In this document: piece after piece, positions 27,063 through 35,373 of the stretch
Layout of the letters: every line of letters begins with the position of its first letter
Position numbering within the stretch: the first letter of the stretch is position 1
Assembly (NCBI GenBank): GCA_020073705.1
Contig: JAIQES010000038.1
Coordinates: 1 to 44,113, forward strand
Source: Terriglobia bacterium
GTDB taxonomy: Bacteria > Acidobacteriota > Terriglobia > Acidiferrales > UBA7541
DNA: 44,113 nt
Direction: 5' to 3'
Position numbers and translations under genes: made by a program
Notes under the pieces: generated by a model
Seen by the model: the letters and a program-made list of their open reading frames with translations, nothing else
The model's database searches: none
Told to the model about the DNA's origin: nothing

Positions 27063-27614
27063 TCAAGTCCAGTCCACCGGCAACCGGCGCGAGTTCACGA
27101 CCACGTACTTCTTCTGCCTGGCAAACGCCATCAGGTCTACGAGCAATTGTACGTCGTTCTCACAATACTTACAGACTTCTTCTGTGCGGCCCTCGCGCCA
27201 CCACTGGACGATTTCCAGCCCGTTTCCGGTTTTCTGGTGTCCCAGCGTTTCCCGTGCGAGGTCATCCAGTTTGATGCGAAATCCAAGCCTGCGTCGCAGG
27301 TCGGTCAAGAGATCGAATGATTTCGGATACAGTTTGTCCACCGGGTGGTATCCGCGAAGCACTTCGAAATCGAACCGGTCCCCGTTGAATGAAATGATGC
27401 GCTCAAACCGGCCTAATTCTGAAATGAGTGCTTTGCTGTCCGGCTCGAACCACCGGCGGAAGCGATTCCGCGCATCCCACGTCACTGCGACCGCAAGGCC
27501 GAATTGCGCGATGTTCAACCAGCCCCCTTCAACTTCATGTGATAGGCGAAGCGTTTCGATGTCGAAGAAGACTTCCTTGTCGGTTTCCGGAAAAAGGCTG
27601 GGTGTGGTTGTCAT
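27063..27614 (-). CDS. Predicted 3'-5' exonuclease, RNase H-like fold (DEDDy)
   Basis: 183 aa, cytoplasmic. The four acidic residues of a DEDD exonuclease are seen as D18 and E20 (FFDIET), D82 (SFNGDRFDFEVL) and D154 with Y150 (YCENDVQLL), the YxxxD form. This matches the YprB-type ribonuclease H-like group of stand-alone exonucleases. Substrate, DNA or RNA, is unknown. It lies between a class III aminotransferase and a secreted protein, all on the minus strand; the neighbours do not suggest a role. Confidence 0.82.
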   Translation of the reverse strand: MTTTPSLFPETDKEVFFDIETLRLSHEVEGGWLNIAQFGLAVAVTWDARNRFRRWFEPDSKALISELGRFERIISFNGDRFDFEVLRGYHPVDKLYPKSFDLLTDLRRRLGFRIKLDDLARETLGHQKTGNGLEIVQWWREGRTEEVCKYCENDVQLLVDLMAFARQKKYVVVNSRRLPVDWT

Positions 27615-27631
27615 CGGGGTTTAACAGACTT

Positions 27632-27706
27632 CTAGTGTTTCTGCGCGTTGCAGTCGATATGCACCGGGTTGATTTCCGTGTAGAAGTCGATTGCGGCGCT
27701 TCGCAT
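27632..27706 (-). CDS. Possible 24-aa peptide between aminotransferase and exonuclease genes
   Basis: ATG 27706 with AGGAG directly before it, giving MRSAAIDFYTEINPVHIDCN and a short tail. Codon choice resembles coding DNA, and the frame continues upstream without stop past the aminotransferase end. It may be a real peptide, the tail of a decayed gene, or chance. Confidence 0.2.
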   Translation of the reverse strand: MRSAAIDFYTEINPVHIDCNAQKH

Positions 27707-27753
27707 CTCCTGCAGGCCTGGGCCGGCGCCTTTCGTATCGCATCTCTTTGAGA

Positions 27754-29070
27754 CTAAACCCGGACTTCTGCCAGCGACTTATCGAGTAAACGAACCGCCT
27801 CGTTTACGTCGGATTTGGCGATGTTCAACATCGGGGAGAGCCGGATGACGTTGCTATAGAGACCGCCCTTGCCGATGAGCAGCCCGTTGTCGCGCGTGCG
27901 TTCGAGCAGTTGCGCGGTGGCTTCCGGAGCGGGCTCTTTGGTGGCGCGGTCTTTTACCAGTTCGAGCGCCAGCATTAATCCCTTGCCGCGAACGTCGCCA
28001 ATCACGGGGTATTTCTGCTGGAGTTCGTCGAGCTTGCCGCGGAAATAGTTGCCAACGGTGTCGGCATTTTCGAGAAGTCTTTCCTCTTCGATGAATTCGA
28101 TCGTCGCCCGCGCCGCCACGGACGTCACTGGATTCCCGCCGAAGGTGGAAATCGTCAGTCCCTGAAACGAGGCCGCAAGCTCCTTCGTGGTGATCGTTGC
28201 GCCGACGGGCGCGCCATTGGCCATACCCTTTGCGCACGTCATAATGTCGGGCGTGACCTCCCAGTGTTCGATGCCAAACCATTTATTTCCCGTACGCCCA
28301 AAACCCGTCTGCACTTCATCCGAGATGAAGAGGCCGCCGTACTTTTTCACGGCCTTGAAGACGATCTTGAAATATTCAGGAGGCGGCGTGATGAAGCCGC
28401 CCACACCCTGGATCGGCTCAGCGATGAACGCGGCAATCTGGCCGCTTGTGCCTGTTTGAATCAGATTTTCGACGTCTTTCGCGCACACCACTTCGCAATC
28501 TGGGTATTTTAACCCCAAGGGGCAGCGGTAGCAGTATGGATTGATCGCGTGCGCGATCCCGACGCTGATGACGCCGGATTTCCGCCAGGGCGCTTGGGCC
28601 GTTATGCTCTTGGCCAATGACGATCCGCCCGCATAGGCGTGCCGCAGCGCGATGACGTCATAACAGCCAGTCGCCATCCGAGCCAGTAGGATGGCTGCCT
28701 CGTTGGCCTCGGTGCCAGAGTTGGTGAAAAAACTGGAGTGCAGCGCGCCCGGGGTAATCTGCGCGACTTTTTCCGCCAGCGCCACGATCGCCTCGTTTGG
28801 GTAGAGCGTGGAAAGATGCTGTAGCCGGTCGATCTGCGCCTTGACGGGACCTGTGACTTTGGGATTTGCGTGTCCCACCGAGATGGTCAGAATGCCGCCG
28901 AAAAAGTCGAGGTATTTGCGCCCCTCGACGTCCCAGACGTATTGCATCGAACCGCGATCGGCCACCAGCGGATGCTGGTAAAAATTCGTCACGGCGGGCC
29001 ATAGATATTCTTTGTGTTTCCGAACCACTTCTTCGCTGCGGCTCGCCGTTTGCTTCATTTGTGTCGTCAC
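27754..29070 (-). CDS. Class III pyridoxal-phosphate aminotransferase (AGXT2/omega-transaminase-like)
   Basis: About 438 aa. The cofactor lysine is K281 in CAKGMANGAPVGA, SDEVQTGFGRTG gives the ring-stacking Asp, and NSGTEANEAA the phosphate site. Members move amino groups from omega-amino acids or alanine to glyoxylate or pyruvate; the exact substrate is open. A four-cysteine cluster, NPYCYRCPLGLKYPDC with a further Cys four residues on, is typical of some bacterial relatives and could bind metal. GTG 29070 is chosen because GAGGAG ends 4 nt before it; the ATG at 29058 and an upstream start at 29100 are alternatives. Confidence 0.92.
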   Translation of the reverse strand: MTTQMKQTASRSEEVVRKHKEYLWPAVTNFYQHPLVADRGSMQYVWDVEGRKYLDFFGGILTISVGHANPKVTGPVKAQIDRLQHLSTLYPNEAIVALAEKVAQITPGALHSSFFTNSGTEANEAAILLARMATGCYDVIALRHAYAGGSSLAKSITAQAPWRKSGVISVGIAHAINPYCYRCPLGLKYPDCEVVCAKDVENLIQTGTSGQIAAFIAEPIQGVGGFITPPPEYFKIVFKAVKKYGGLFISDEVQTGFGRTGNKWFGIEHWEVTPDIMTCAKGMANGAPVGATITTKELAASFQGLTISTFGGNPVTSVAARATIEFIEEERLLENADTVGNYFRGKLDELQQKYPVIGDVRGKGLMLALELVKDRATKEPAPEATAQLLERTRDNGLLIGKGGLYSNVIRLSPMLNIAKSDVNEAVRLLDKSLAEVRV

Positions 29071-29212
29071 AAGACTCCTCTTGAAAGCATCGATGAACAC
29101 CGGTCAACAGAGATTTCGAGCCATCGCTCAGGTCCGCGTGTCCTGCCAGCCGAGTGTACTCCGTGGCAACGTTCTGCGACAAGACTATCGCGCAACACCC
29201 TCGTCTCTCCTG

Positions 29213-29218
29213 TATAAT
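29213..29218 (+). promoter_or_regulatory. Perfect -10 box upstream of the YihY-family gene
   Basis: TATAAT 15 nt before the ATG at 29233. No good -35 is seen at 16-18 nt. Transcription would begin only about 8 nt before the start codon, so the message may be nearly leaderless. Confidence 0.4.
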
Positions 29219-29232
29219 CGCGCCGCCTAGCG

Positions 29233-30048
29233 ATGAAACCGTTCCTCCATCGGTTCTACCGCGCAGTGCTGCGCGTCATTCCTAACTGCGTCACGCAGAC
29301 GCAGGCCATTGCGTTCAACATGTTCCTCGCCTTTTTCCCCATGCTGCTTCTGATCGTGGGCGCCGTCGTGGGTTCCGAGCCTTTCCGACAGGCCCTTCGC
29401 GGCATGATCGTACGTTTGAGGCTTGTCTTTCCACCTGGGAGCCTCACCGTACTCAATAGTTTCGTGTCGCGGCACAGTGTGCATCCCTGGCGATGGATCC
29501 TGCTCGGTCTGGGCGGCACGCTGCTGGCCGGCACGCAAATGATGAAACTAATAATGGAAGGATTTCGAATGGTGCATGGTGATGGGCAGCGGCAGGATTT
29601 TCTCAGCCGCCATCTGCGTGCCCTGCTGCTGTTGAGCGCCACCCTTGTACCGTCGCTGCTCACAGTGAGCTTGATTGTGTTCGGAAGAGAGGTGCGCGGT
29701 TGGATGTTGCATGGTTCTTCGATGCCCGTGCTCATACGTTTGATTTGGAGCGTGGGGTATGTGGCTGGTTCACTCTTGATTGCGATGGTCGTGCTTTCCA
29801 TTATTTATCGCGTAGGCCGGCCGGGTACGCAACATTGGGCCTCGGTCGTGCCCGGCGCGGCGGTCGCTACGGTGCTGTGGTGGGTGGTCAGCATCGCATT
29901 GGGTTTTTATCTGCGCTATGTGCCCTACAGCATTGTGTATGGGGGCCTGGCTGTGACCATTGGTCTCATGATTTGGATGCAACTCACGGCGACGATCCTC
30001 CTGATCGGCGCGGCTTACAACGCCGAGCTGCAGAAATTCCCGAACTGA
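29233..30048 (+). CDS. YihY/BrkB-family inner-membrane protein
   Basis: 271 aa with about six membrane helices. The family pattern is seen in the early QTQAIAFNMFLAFFPMLLLIVGA helix, the middle LLLSATLVPSLL segment, and PGTQHWASVVPGAAVATVLWWVVSIALGFYLRYV with the closing YGGLAVTIGLMIWMQLTATILLIGAAYNAEL. The family was once called RNase BN in error; its true role is unsettled, with transport suggested. Start ATG 29233, divergent from the aminotransferase gene. Confidence 0.9.
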   Translation: MKPFLHRFYRAVLRVIPNCVTQTQAIAFNMFLAFFPMLLLIVGAVVGSEPFRQALRGMIVRLRLVFPPGSLTVLNSFVSRHSVHPWRWILLGLGGTLLAGTQMMKLIMEGFRMVHGDGQRQDFLSRHLRALLLLSATLVPSLLTVSLIVFGREVRGWMLHGSSMPVLIRLIWSVGYVAGSLLIAMVVLSIIYRVGRPGTQHWASVVPGAAVATVLWWVVSIALGFYLRYVPYSIVYGGLAVTIGLMIWMQLTATILLIGAAYNAELQKFPN

Positions 30049-30106
30049 CTTCGTTCCCAAATAGGAGTAGACTGGATTTAATAAATTTCGGCTACGGGAG
30101 GCAGCG

Positions 30107-30376
30107 ATGAGCGAAATGCACGTCGAGTGCTATGCCGGGTATCGAGCCGACCAGCGCCCCATTCGATTCACTCTGCGCGGGCGCGTATTCGAAATCACAG
30201 AAGTCGAAGATCAGTGGTATTCGCCAGGAGCGATTTACTTTCGTGTTCGCACCCAGGACGGCGATTACTTTGTGCTGCGGCATGACGAAGCGCAGGACGT
30301 CTGGAGCCTGGACGCTTTCCGTTCGGCTCGCGAGCGCGGGTCGTTGCCGGAGGCCCCGGAAGTTGGGCTGACCTGA
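30107..30376 (+). CDS. Small protein of unknown function (DUF6504-like)
   Basis: 89 aa, soluble. It starts with GGGAGG well placed before ATG 30107. The sequence CYAGYRADQRPIRFTLRGRVFEITEVEDQWYSP and a YFRVRTQDGDYFVLRHD stretch form a small beta-rich domain. By memory this resembles a group of short proteins placed in DUF6504, next to a Trp-containing tail; function is unknown. Its stop overlaps a further short frame at CTGA. Confidence 0.65.
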   Translation: MSEMHVECYAGYRADQRPIRFTLRGRVFEITEVEDQWYSPGAIYFRVRTQDGDYFVLRHDEAQDVWSLDAFRSARERGSLPEAPEVGLT

Positions 30377-30576
30377 AACGAATAGAACGCGCATCGGTCC
30401 TTGCGCATGCGGCGTGGCATCTCAACACCGACGGCCGTGACCTCACGCTGACCACCGATTTCCTCTCCGTGCTTGGCGAAGTTCTCAGCATTCAGCTAGG
30501 CAGCAAGAATCTCCAGATTGTTTTCCCGAGGTTCGACAATATCCGGGCGAAGTTCCCGCGCCTTCTGAAGGCGTAA
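30373..30576 (+). CDS. Possible 67-aa protein overlapping the preceding stop (CTG start or frameshifted)
   Basis: An open frame with strongly G/C-ending codons and a protein-like sequence (LKRIERASVLAHAAWHLNTD, then DLTLTTDFLSVLGEVLSIQL, ending KFPRLLKA). It has no ATG, GTG or TTG. The only likely start is CTG 30373, inside CTGA, where TGA is the stop of the previous gene. Either it is a coupled gene with a CTG start, or the C-terminal part of its neighbour after a -1 frameshift. I do not recognise the family. Confidence 0.4.
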   Translation: MKRIERASVLAHAAWHLNTDGRDLTLTTDFLSVLGEVLSIQLGSKNLQIVFPRFDNIRAKFPRLLKA

Positions 30577-30619
30577 TCAGGATTTCACGAGGGCTACCCG
30601 GAGGCGCGGGGGCTTATCA

Positions 30620-31207
30620 TCAAGGGCAAGTGCCCAGGCGGCAGCCCCGCTTGCGTTCGTCTGGAATATCTTCAAACCGCTGAGGAATGAATCCGTTGTG
30701 ATTGGGCATTTGAACTTTCGGTAACGTCTTGGCGTCCACGACGTCGCCTTCTTGGATGATACCGCACTTGGAGAGGATGAACGCGGTGAGAGCGTAGACC
30801 TCGTTCGCGTTGAGCGATCCGCCTTGATTACGGGGCATCGCGCGATTGATATAGTCCCAGATCGTCGTAGCAAATGGCCAGTAACTCCCGATGGTAATGA
30901 GAGGTTGAACTGTGGTCAGCGTCCACATGTCAGCCTTGCTTCCTACCAGACGACGCCCAAGCGGAGTGCCTTCCCCAGCCGGGCCGTGACATGAGGCGCA
31001 CTTTGTGGCATAGATTGGTGCGCCTTCCTTTGCGGTTCCGTGTCCGGGCGGCAGTCCCTTCCCGTCAGGCCCGGCAGCGATATCCCAGGCCTGAATTTCC
31101 TCTTTCGTTGGTGTTCTGCCAACATTTGTGTAGGACGGCGTTTGTGCCAGCGACGCACTCGCGGTAAGCAAGACAATCCCAGCAGCGAGAAGGTTAGAAA
31201 ATCGCAT
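30620..31207 (-). CDS. c-type cytochrome, partner of the SoxC-like dehydrogenase
   Basis: About 195 aa, periplasmic. Signal peptide (LLAAGIVLLTASASLAQ), then one haem site C70-A-S-C73-H74, with a Met-containing AMPRNQGG segment as likely sixth ligand. This single-haem form with a leading IQAWDIAAGPDGKGLPPG stretch is like the SoxD/SorB electron acceptors of sulfite and sulfane dehydrogenases. ATG 31207 is chosen (GGGAG 8 nt upstream); its start overlaps the end of the dehydrogenase gene by 14 bp, so it is coupled to it. Confidence 0.88.
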   Translation of the reverse strand: MRFSNLLAAGIVLLTASASLAQTPSYTNVGRTPTKEEIQAWDIAAGPDGKGLPPGHGTAKEGAPIYATKCASCHGPAGEGTPLGRRLVGSKADMWTLTTVQPLITIGSYWPFATTIWDYINRAMPRNQGGSLNANEVYALTAFILSKCGIIQEGDVVDAKTLPKVQMPNHNGFIPQRFEDIPDERKRGCRLGTCP

Positions 31208-32477
31208 TTTGCACGCTCCCATCCCGGTTTACCTTCCAGGGTTGAATGGCATTGAAGCCGGCCAAGATCTGCGACGTTTTTCGAAAATAGTCCACGTCGG
31301 TGCCATAGAGTTTGGCCAGTTCGGCCATCGTCGGTTGGACCATACCCTGATCATCCGTGCAGCGAGATTGGAGGACAGCCTCCTCTCCGTTCCAATTCCA
31401 TGGAATCGAAAATCGAGTGTGCGCCTTCTGAGTCACCGGGTCGTGAAGCTGGGCGTCCTTCCATGTGCGCCCGTCATCGGTGGATACTTCGACCCGGCGG
31501 ATGGCGCCGCCTCCCGACCACGCCAGGCCTGTGATCTCATAGAAGCCACGGACAGGCAGGTGATGTGCACCGGAAGGCTGGGTAATTACGGATTTTGGTC
31601 CCATTTCGAATTTGAACCAACGCGATTTTCCATCTAATCTCAAACTGGGGTATCTGGTCGTTTCCATCATGGCCATGTAAGGCTCATCCACGAGATCGAT
31701 TCGCCTGAGCCATTTGACGTTGTTGATCCCCTCCCAGCCCGGAACTACCAGCCTCAAGGGAAAACCCTGTTCTGGACGCACAGGCTCACCATTTTGACCG
31801 TAAGCCACCAGCGCGTCGTCCATGGCCTTCGCCAGCGGAAAACTCTTGGTGTGTTTACTCGCATCGGCGCCTTCCGCCAGAATCCAGCTCGCGCTTTTTT
31901 GCACGCCAGCTTCTTTGAGCAACAGGGACAGCGGGACTCCGGTCCATTGGCTGCAACTGGTGAATCCGTGCGTATCCTGAGCGGTCGCATTCGGCGAAAT
32001 CCGGGCAGCCCCACCGAGACCTCCCGTAGTGCTGTTCCCGTGGCACTCGATGAAATAAAACCGGGATACGAAAGGCAGGCGTTTCAGATCGTCCAGGGAG
32101 AAAATCAACGGGCAGTCGACCATGCCGTGAATCAACAAACGATGCTCCAGGGGGTTGATGTCGGGCGGCTCGTAACCGTGGGAAACGACGAAGTGAAGTG
32201 ACGCCGGCGTGATCATTCCCACCGAGTCCTGAAGGGGTGTACTAAGTCCGAACGCGTTCGGTTCATCTTTTAGCCGACGCTCTGGATTGTTGATGCTGCC
32301 GTTGCGTACGGAGTTCACGAAATGGGACCGCTCGCCGTAGAGGTGCAAGTCGTCAATGCGTTCCGGAGCCGGCTCGGCCGCAAGTGGACCCGCGCTCGCG
32401 GACGCCCCAACGGCTAAGCCAGCCAGGGCTGCACCGCTCTTCAGAAAGCGCCTGCGATCAGATTGTTTTGGATTCAT
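31194..32477 (-). CDS. soxC: SoxC-like molybdopterin sulfite/sulfane dehydrogenase
   Basis: About 427 aa. A twin-arginine signal (DRRRFLKSGAALAGLAVGA) sends the folded enzyme to the periplasm. The sulfite-oxidase fold is shown by the Mo-ligand cysteine in FIECHGNST and by SCSQWTGVPLSLLLKEAGV, LAEGADAS, AYGQNGEPVRPEQGFPLRLVVPGWEGINNVKWL and the dimerisation domain with GAIRRVEVSTDDGRTW. These segments resemble SoxC more than plant-type sulfite oxidases. ATG 32477 matches the Tat start; an upstream start at 32528 is unlikely. No soxXA, soxYZ or soxB is in view, so sulfite oxidation alone is the safer role. Confidence 0.88.
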   Translation of the reverse strand: MNPKQSDRRRFLKSGAALAGLAVGASASAGPLAAEPAPERIDDLHLYGERSHFVNSVRNGSINNPERRLKDEPNAFGLSTPLQDSVGMITPASLHFVVSHGYEPPDINPLEHRLLIHGMVDCPLIFSLDDLKRLPFVSRFYFIECHGNSTTGGLGGAARISPNATAQDTHGFTSCSQWTGVPLSLLLKEAGVQKSASWILAEGADASKHTKSFPLAKAMDDALVAYGQNGEPVRPEQGFPLRLVVPGWEGINNVKWLRRIDLVDEPYMAMMETTRYPSLRLDGKSRWFKFEMGPKSVITQPSGAHHLPVRGFYEITGLAWSGGGAIRRVEVSTDDGRTWKDAQLHDPVTQKAHTRFSIPWNWNGEEAVLQSRCTDDQGMVQPTMAELAKLYGTDVDYFRKTSQILAGFNAIQPWKVNRDGSVQNAIF

Positions 32478-32573
32478 AAGTGTCCCCAATGTAGGGTGAT
32501 TGTTAGCAGAGGCAGGAGTTGATGTCAATTACGATACGGTGTTAAAAATTCGCCTTTGTTTATACAGACATTC

Positions 32574-32610
32574 AAAAAAAACGGGGCGGACCAAATGGCC
32601 CGCCCCGTTT
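32574..32610 (-). terminator. Intrinsic terminator of the pyrophosphatase gene
   Basis: An 11-bp stem (32579-32589 with 32600-32610) around a 10-nt loop, followed on the minus strand by eight T, partly shared with the stem. It lies 22 nt after the stop codon of the pyrophosphatase gene and separates it from soxC. Confidence 0.85.
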
Positions 32611-32632
32611 GCCATTTCTGCGGAGGCGAAGT

Positions 32633-35095
32633 CTAGCGCTCGGTCTGGCGAATGCGCATGCAATAGAACGACCGGTACACGAATACGTACGACACGGCGA
32701 AGAATGCAGCGGAAAGCAAGTGCGTCAGCATGCCGCCGGTTTCCAAGGTCAGCTTCACGGCCAGCGACACCGCCAGCAGGCCGAACAGCGTGGTGAACTT
32801 GATAACCGGGTTCAACGCCACCGAAGAGGTGTCCTTGAACGGATCCCCGACGGTGTCCCCGATAACCGTTGCGTCATGGAGGGGAGTACCTTTTTGTTTC
32901 AGTTCGACTTCAACGATCTTCTTGGCGTTATCCCAGGCGGCGCCGGCGTTGGCCATGAAGATGGCCTGGTAGAGGCCGGAAATCGCGATGGAGATCAGGT
33001 AACCGATGAAGAAGAACGGCTCAAGAAAAGCGAATGCGAGCGTGGCGAAGAACACCGCGATGAAGATGTTCAGCATGCCCTTCTGAGCATATTTGGTACA
33101 GATCTCGACGACCTTCTTGCTGTCCTCGACAGATGCCTTCTCCACGCCCTCCAGCTTTATGTTCGCCTTGATGAACTCCACGGCCCGGTATGCGCCGGTG
33201 GTCACGGCCTGTGTGGAAGCGCCGGTAAACCAGTAGATCATCGCCCCGCCTGTAATCAGTCCGAGCACGAACGGCGCATGCAGAAGCGAAAGCTTGGCGA
33301 CGTTTTGCGTAAGGCCATTGGTCAGCGCCATGATGATTGAAAAAATCATCGTCGTCGCGCCCACCACGGCCGTGCCGATCAGCACGGGCTTGGCCGTCGC
33401 CTTGAACGTATTGCCCGCGCCATCGTTGGCTTCGAGCAAATCCTTGGCGCGTTCGAAGTTCGCATCGATGTTGAAATCTTTCTTGATTTCCTGCTTGATA
33501 TTCGGGATCTGCTCGATGAGGGAAAGCTCGTACACCGACTGCGCGTTGTCCGTGACCGGGCCGTAGGAATCGACGGCGATCGTAACCGGCCCCATGCCCA
33601 GGAAGCCGAAGGCCACCAGGCCGAAGGCGAACACGGGTGCGGCGATCATTAATCCTGCGAGCCCCAGTTGAGAAAAGAGAAAGCCGACGGACATCAGAAA
33701 GACCATCGCCAGACCAAGGTAGTATCCGGAGAAATTGCCTGCCACGAAGCCGGACAAGATGCCGAGTGATGCGCCGCCTTCCTCCGCTGAAGTCAGGACC
33801 TCTCTCACATGCCGCGACTCGATAGAAGTGAAGACTTTTACCAGTTCCGGAATAATGGCGCCGGCGAGAGTTCCGCAGGAGATGATCGAAGCCAGCTTCC
33901 ACCATTGCGTGGGGTCGCCGCCCAAGCTCGGAATGATGACGGCGGAAATCGCGAAGGTCAGCACGATCGAGACAATCGAAGTGATCCAGACCAGTGAGGT
34001 CAGCGGCGCCTCAAAGTTCATTTCGTCTGCGTGGGTATAGCGCGCCTTGGAAATAGCGCTGTTGATGAAGTAGGCCGTTGGGCTCGCGACCAACATCGCG
34101 ACGCGCATCACGAAGATCCAGACGAGCAACTGCACCTGCACGGTTGGATCCGGGACCCCCAGCAGGATGAAGGTGATCAGCGCGACGCCCGTAACGCCGT
34201 AGGTCTCAAACCCGTCCGCAGTCGGTCCGACTGAATCTCCGGCGTTGTCTCCGGTGCAGTCCGCGATCACGCCCGGGTTGCGCGCGTCGTCTTCCTTGAT
34301 CTTGAACACGATCTTCATCAGATCGGAACCGATATCGGCAATTTTGGTGAAAATGCCACCGGCAATTCGCAACGCGGCCGCGCCGAGGGATTCGCCGATG
34401 GCGAAACCAATGAAGCATTGGCCGGCGTAATCTCTCGGAATGAATAGCAGGATAATGAGCATCATCAGCAGTTCGACGCTGATCAGCATCATGCCGATGC
34501 TCATACCGGCTTCGAGCGGAATCCGGGATATGGGATAAGGTTTGCCGCGCAGCCCAGCGAACGCCGTCCGTGAGTTGGCGAATGTATTTACGCGGATGCC
34601 GAACCAAGCGACTCCGTAGCTCCCGGCAATTCCGATCACGCTGAACAGCAGAATGACGCACACTCGCACGGCTTCATAATGAAGCAACACGCCGAAGTAC
34701 AGCACGATGATGACGGCGATGAAGGCTTCCAGCAGTAGGAGAAACTTGCCCTGCGTGATGAGATACGTCTTACAGGTCTCGTAGATCAGGTTAGAAACTT
34801 CGAGCATCGAGCGATGTACCGGCAGATTCTTCAGGCGGCTGTAAATGGTCAGGCCGAACAGCAATCCGAAGACACAAAACAGAATTCCGACCAATAGCAG
34901 AGTGTGGCCGTCGATACCGAGGAAGCGAACCTGGGAAAGATCAGGAAGTCGCAGGTTGGCCTCTCCGCCGGCGGTTTCCGCAGGCGATTGGGCCAGTGCG
35001 GCAGTTGCGCTCAACAATGTCAGGGCGGCGATTACTCCGCCTACCTTCACAAATCGGCTTCGTAGCGAGCCATCGCCCGCGAGCCAGGTACGCAT
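32633..35095 (-). CDS. hppA: Membrane-bound ion-translocating pyrophosphatase (divergent subfamily)
   Basis: About 820 aa with some 16 membrane helices. Hydrolyses cytoplasmic PPi and pumps H+ (or Na+). The substrate loops are present but altered: DIGSDL with EDDARNPGVIADCTGDNAGDSVGPTADGFETYG (the usual form is DNVGDCAGMAADLFE), DSYGPVTDNAQSVYELS (usually DNAGGIAEM), and GDTVGDPFKDTSS as normal. GNTFKATAK places a Lys where potassium-independent enzymes have it. The N-terminus carries an extra signal-like segment. ATG 35095 has GGAGG 7 nt upstream. The pumped ion cannot be decided by eye. Confidence 0.93.
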   Translation of the reverse strand: MRTWLAGDGSLRSRFVKVGGVIAALTLLSATAALAQSPAETAGGEANLRLPDLSQVRFLGIDGHTLLLVGILFCVFGLLFGLTIYSRLKNLPVHRSMLEVSNLIYETCKTYLITQGKFLLLLEAFIAVIIVLYFGVLLHYEAVRVCVILLFSVIGIAGSYGVAWFGIRVNTFANSRTAFAGLRGKPYPISRIPLEAGMSIGMMLISVELLMMLIILLFIPRDYAGQCFIGFAIGESLGAAALRIAGGIFTKIADIGSDLMKIVFKIKEDDARNPGVIADCTGDNAGDSVGPTADGFETYGVTGVALITFILLGVPDPTVQVQLLVWIFVMRVAMLVASPTAYFINSAISKARYTHADEMNFEAPLTSLVWITSIVSIVLTFAISAVIIPSLGGDPTQWWKLASIISCGTLAGAIIPELVKVFTSIESRHVREVLTSAEEGGASLGILSGFVAGNFSGYYLGLAMVFLMSVGFLFSQLGLAGLMIAAPVFAFGLVAFGFLGMGPVTIAVDSYGPVTDNAQSVYELSLIEQIPNIKQEIKKDFNIDANFERAKDLLEANDGAGNTFKATAKPVLIGTAVVGATTMIFSIIMALTNGLTQNVAKLSLLHAPFVLGLITGGAMIYWFTGASTQAVTTGAYRAVEFIKANIKLEGVEKASVEDSKKVVEICTKYAQKGMLNIFIAVFFATLAFAFLEPFFFIGYLISIAISGLYQAIFMANAGAAWDNAKKIVEVELKQKGTPLHDATVIGDTVGDPFKDTSSVALNPVIKFTTLFGLLAVSLAVKLTLETGGMLTHLLSAAFFAVSYVFVYRSFYCMRIRQTER

Positions 35096-35338
35096 CAGTG
35101 ATCCTCCATCAAGAATTCTCATTCAGGGTAACTGCTTTTCCATATGCCGGCTTCCGGCACACCTCTCCGCCCTGGAGGTCTTCCCTCAGGGCGACGAGAG
35201 TATGGCTTACCGGAATTTCCTGCAGGCCGCCACTCCAAGACTGCATAGGAGCGCTTCCCTCAATTGCCGCCAATGAACTCTGCCTCGGCATTAGCGCGGG
35301 CAAGGACACCCATGATCCAAATACAGGCTACCAAAAAG
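35096..35338 (-). promoter_or_regulatory. Structured 5' leader of the pyrophosphatase gene
   Basis: About 240 nt from the inferred transcription start to the ATG. It holds a long interrupted hairpin (35163-35200: outer 5-bp CTCTC/GAGAG, inner GCCCTG/CAGGGC and AGG/CCT) and a 6-bp GC hairpin with a 3-nt loop (35145-35159). The start codon and Shine-Dalgarno follow about 50 nt later. I could not match it to a known riboswitch class. No gene is evident on either strand. Confidence 0.45.
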
Positions 35339-35344
35339 CATATT

Positions 35345-35373
35345 TTTATAACATGCCGGGCGCGGATGGTCAA
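35345..35373 (-). promoter_or_regulatory. Consensus sigma70-type promoter of the pyrophosphatase gene
   Basis: Minus strand TTGACC (35373-35368), 17-nt spacer, TATAAA (35350-35345). It is the best promoter match in the window. The stretch from 35374 to 35489 shows nothing else. Confidence 0.7.
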
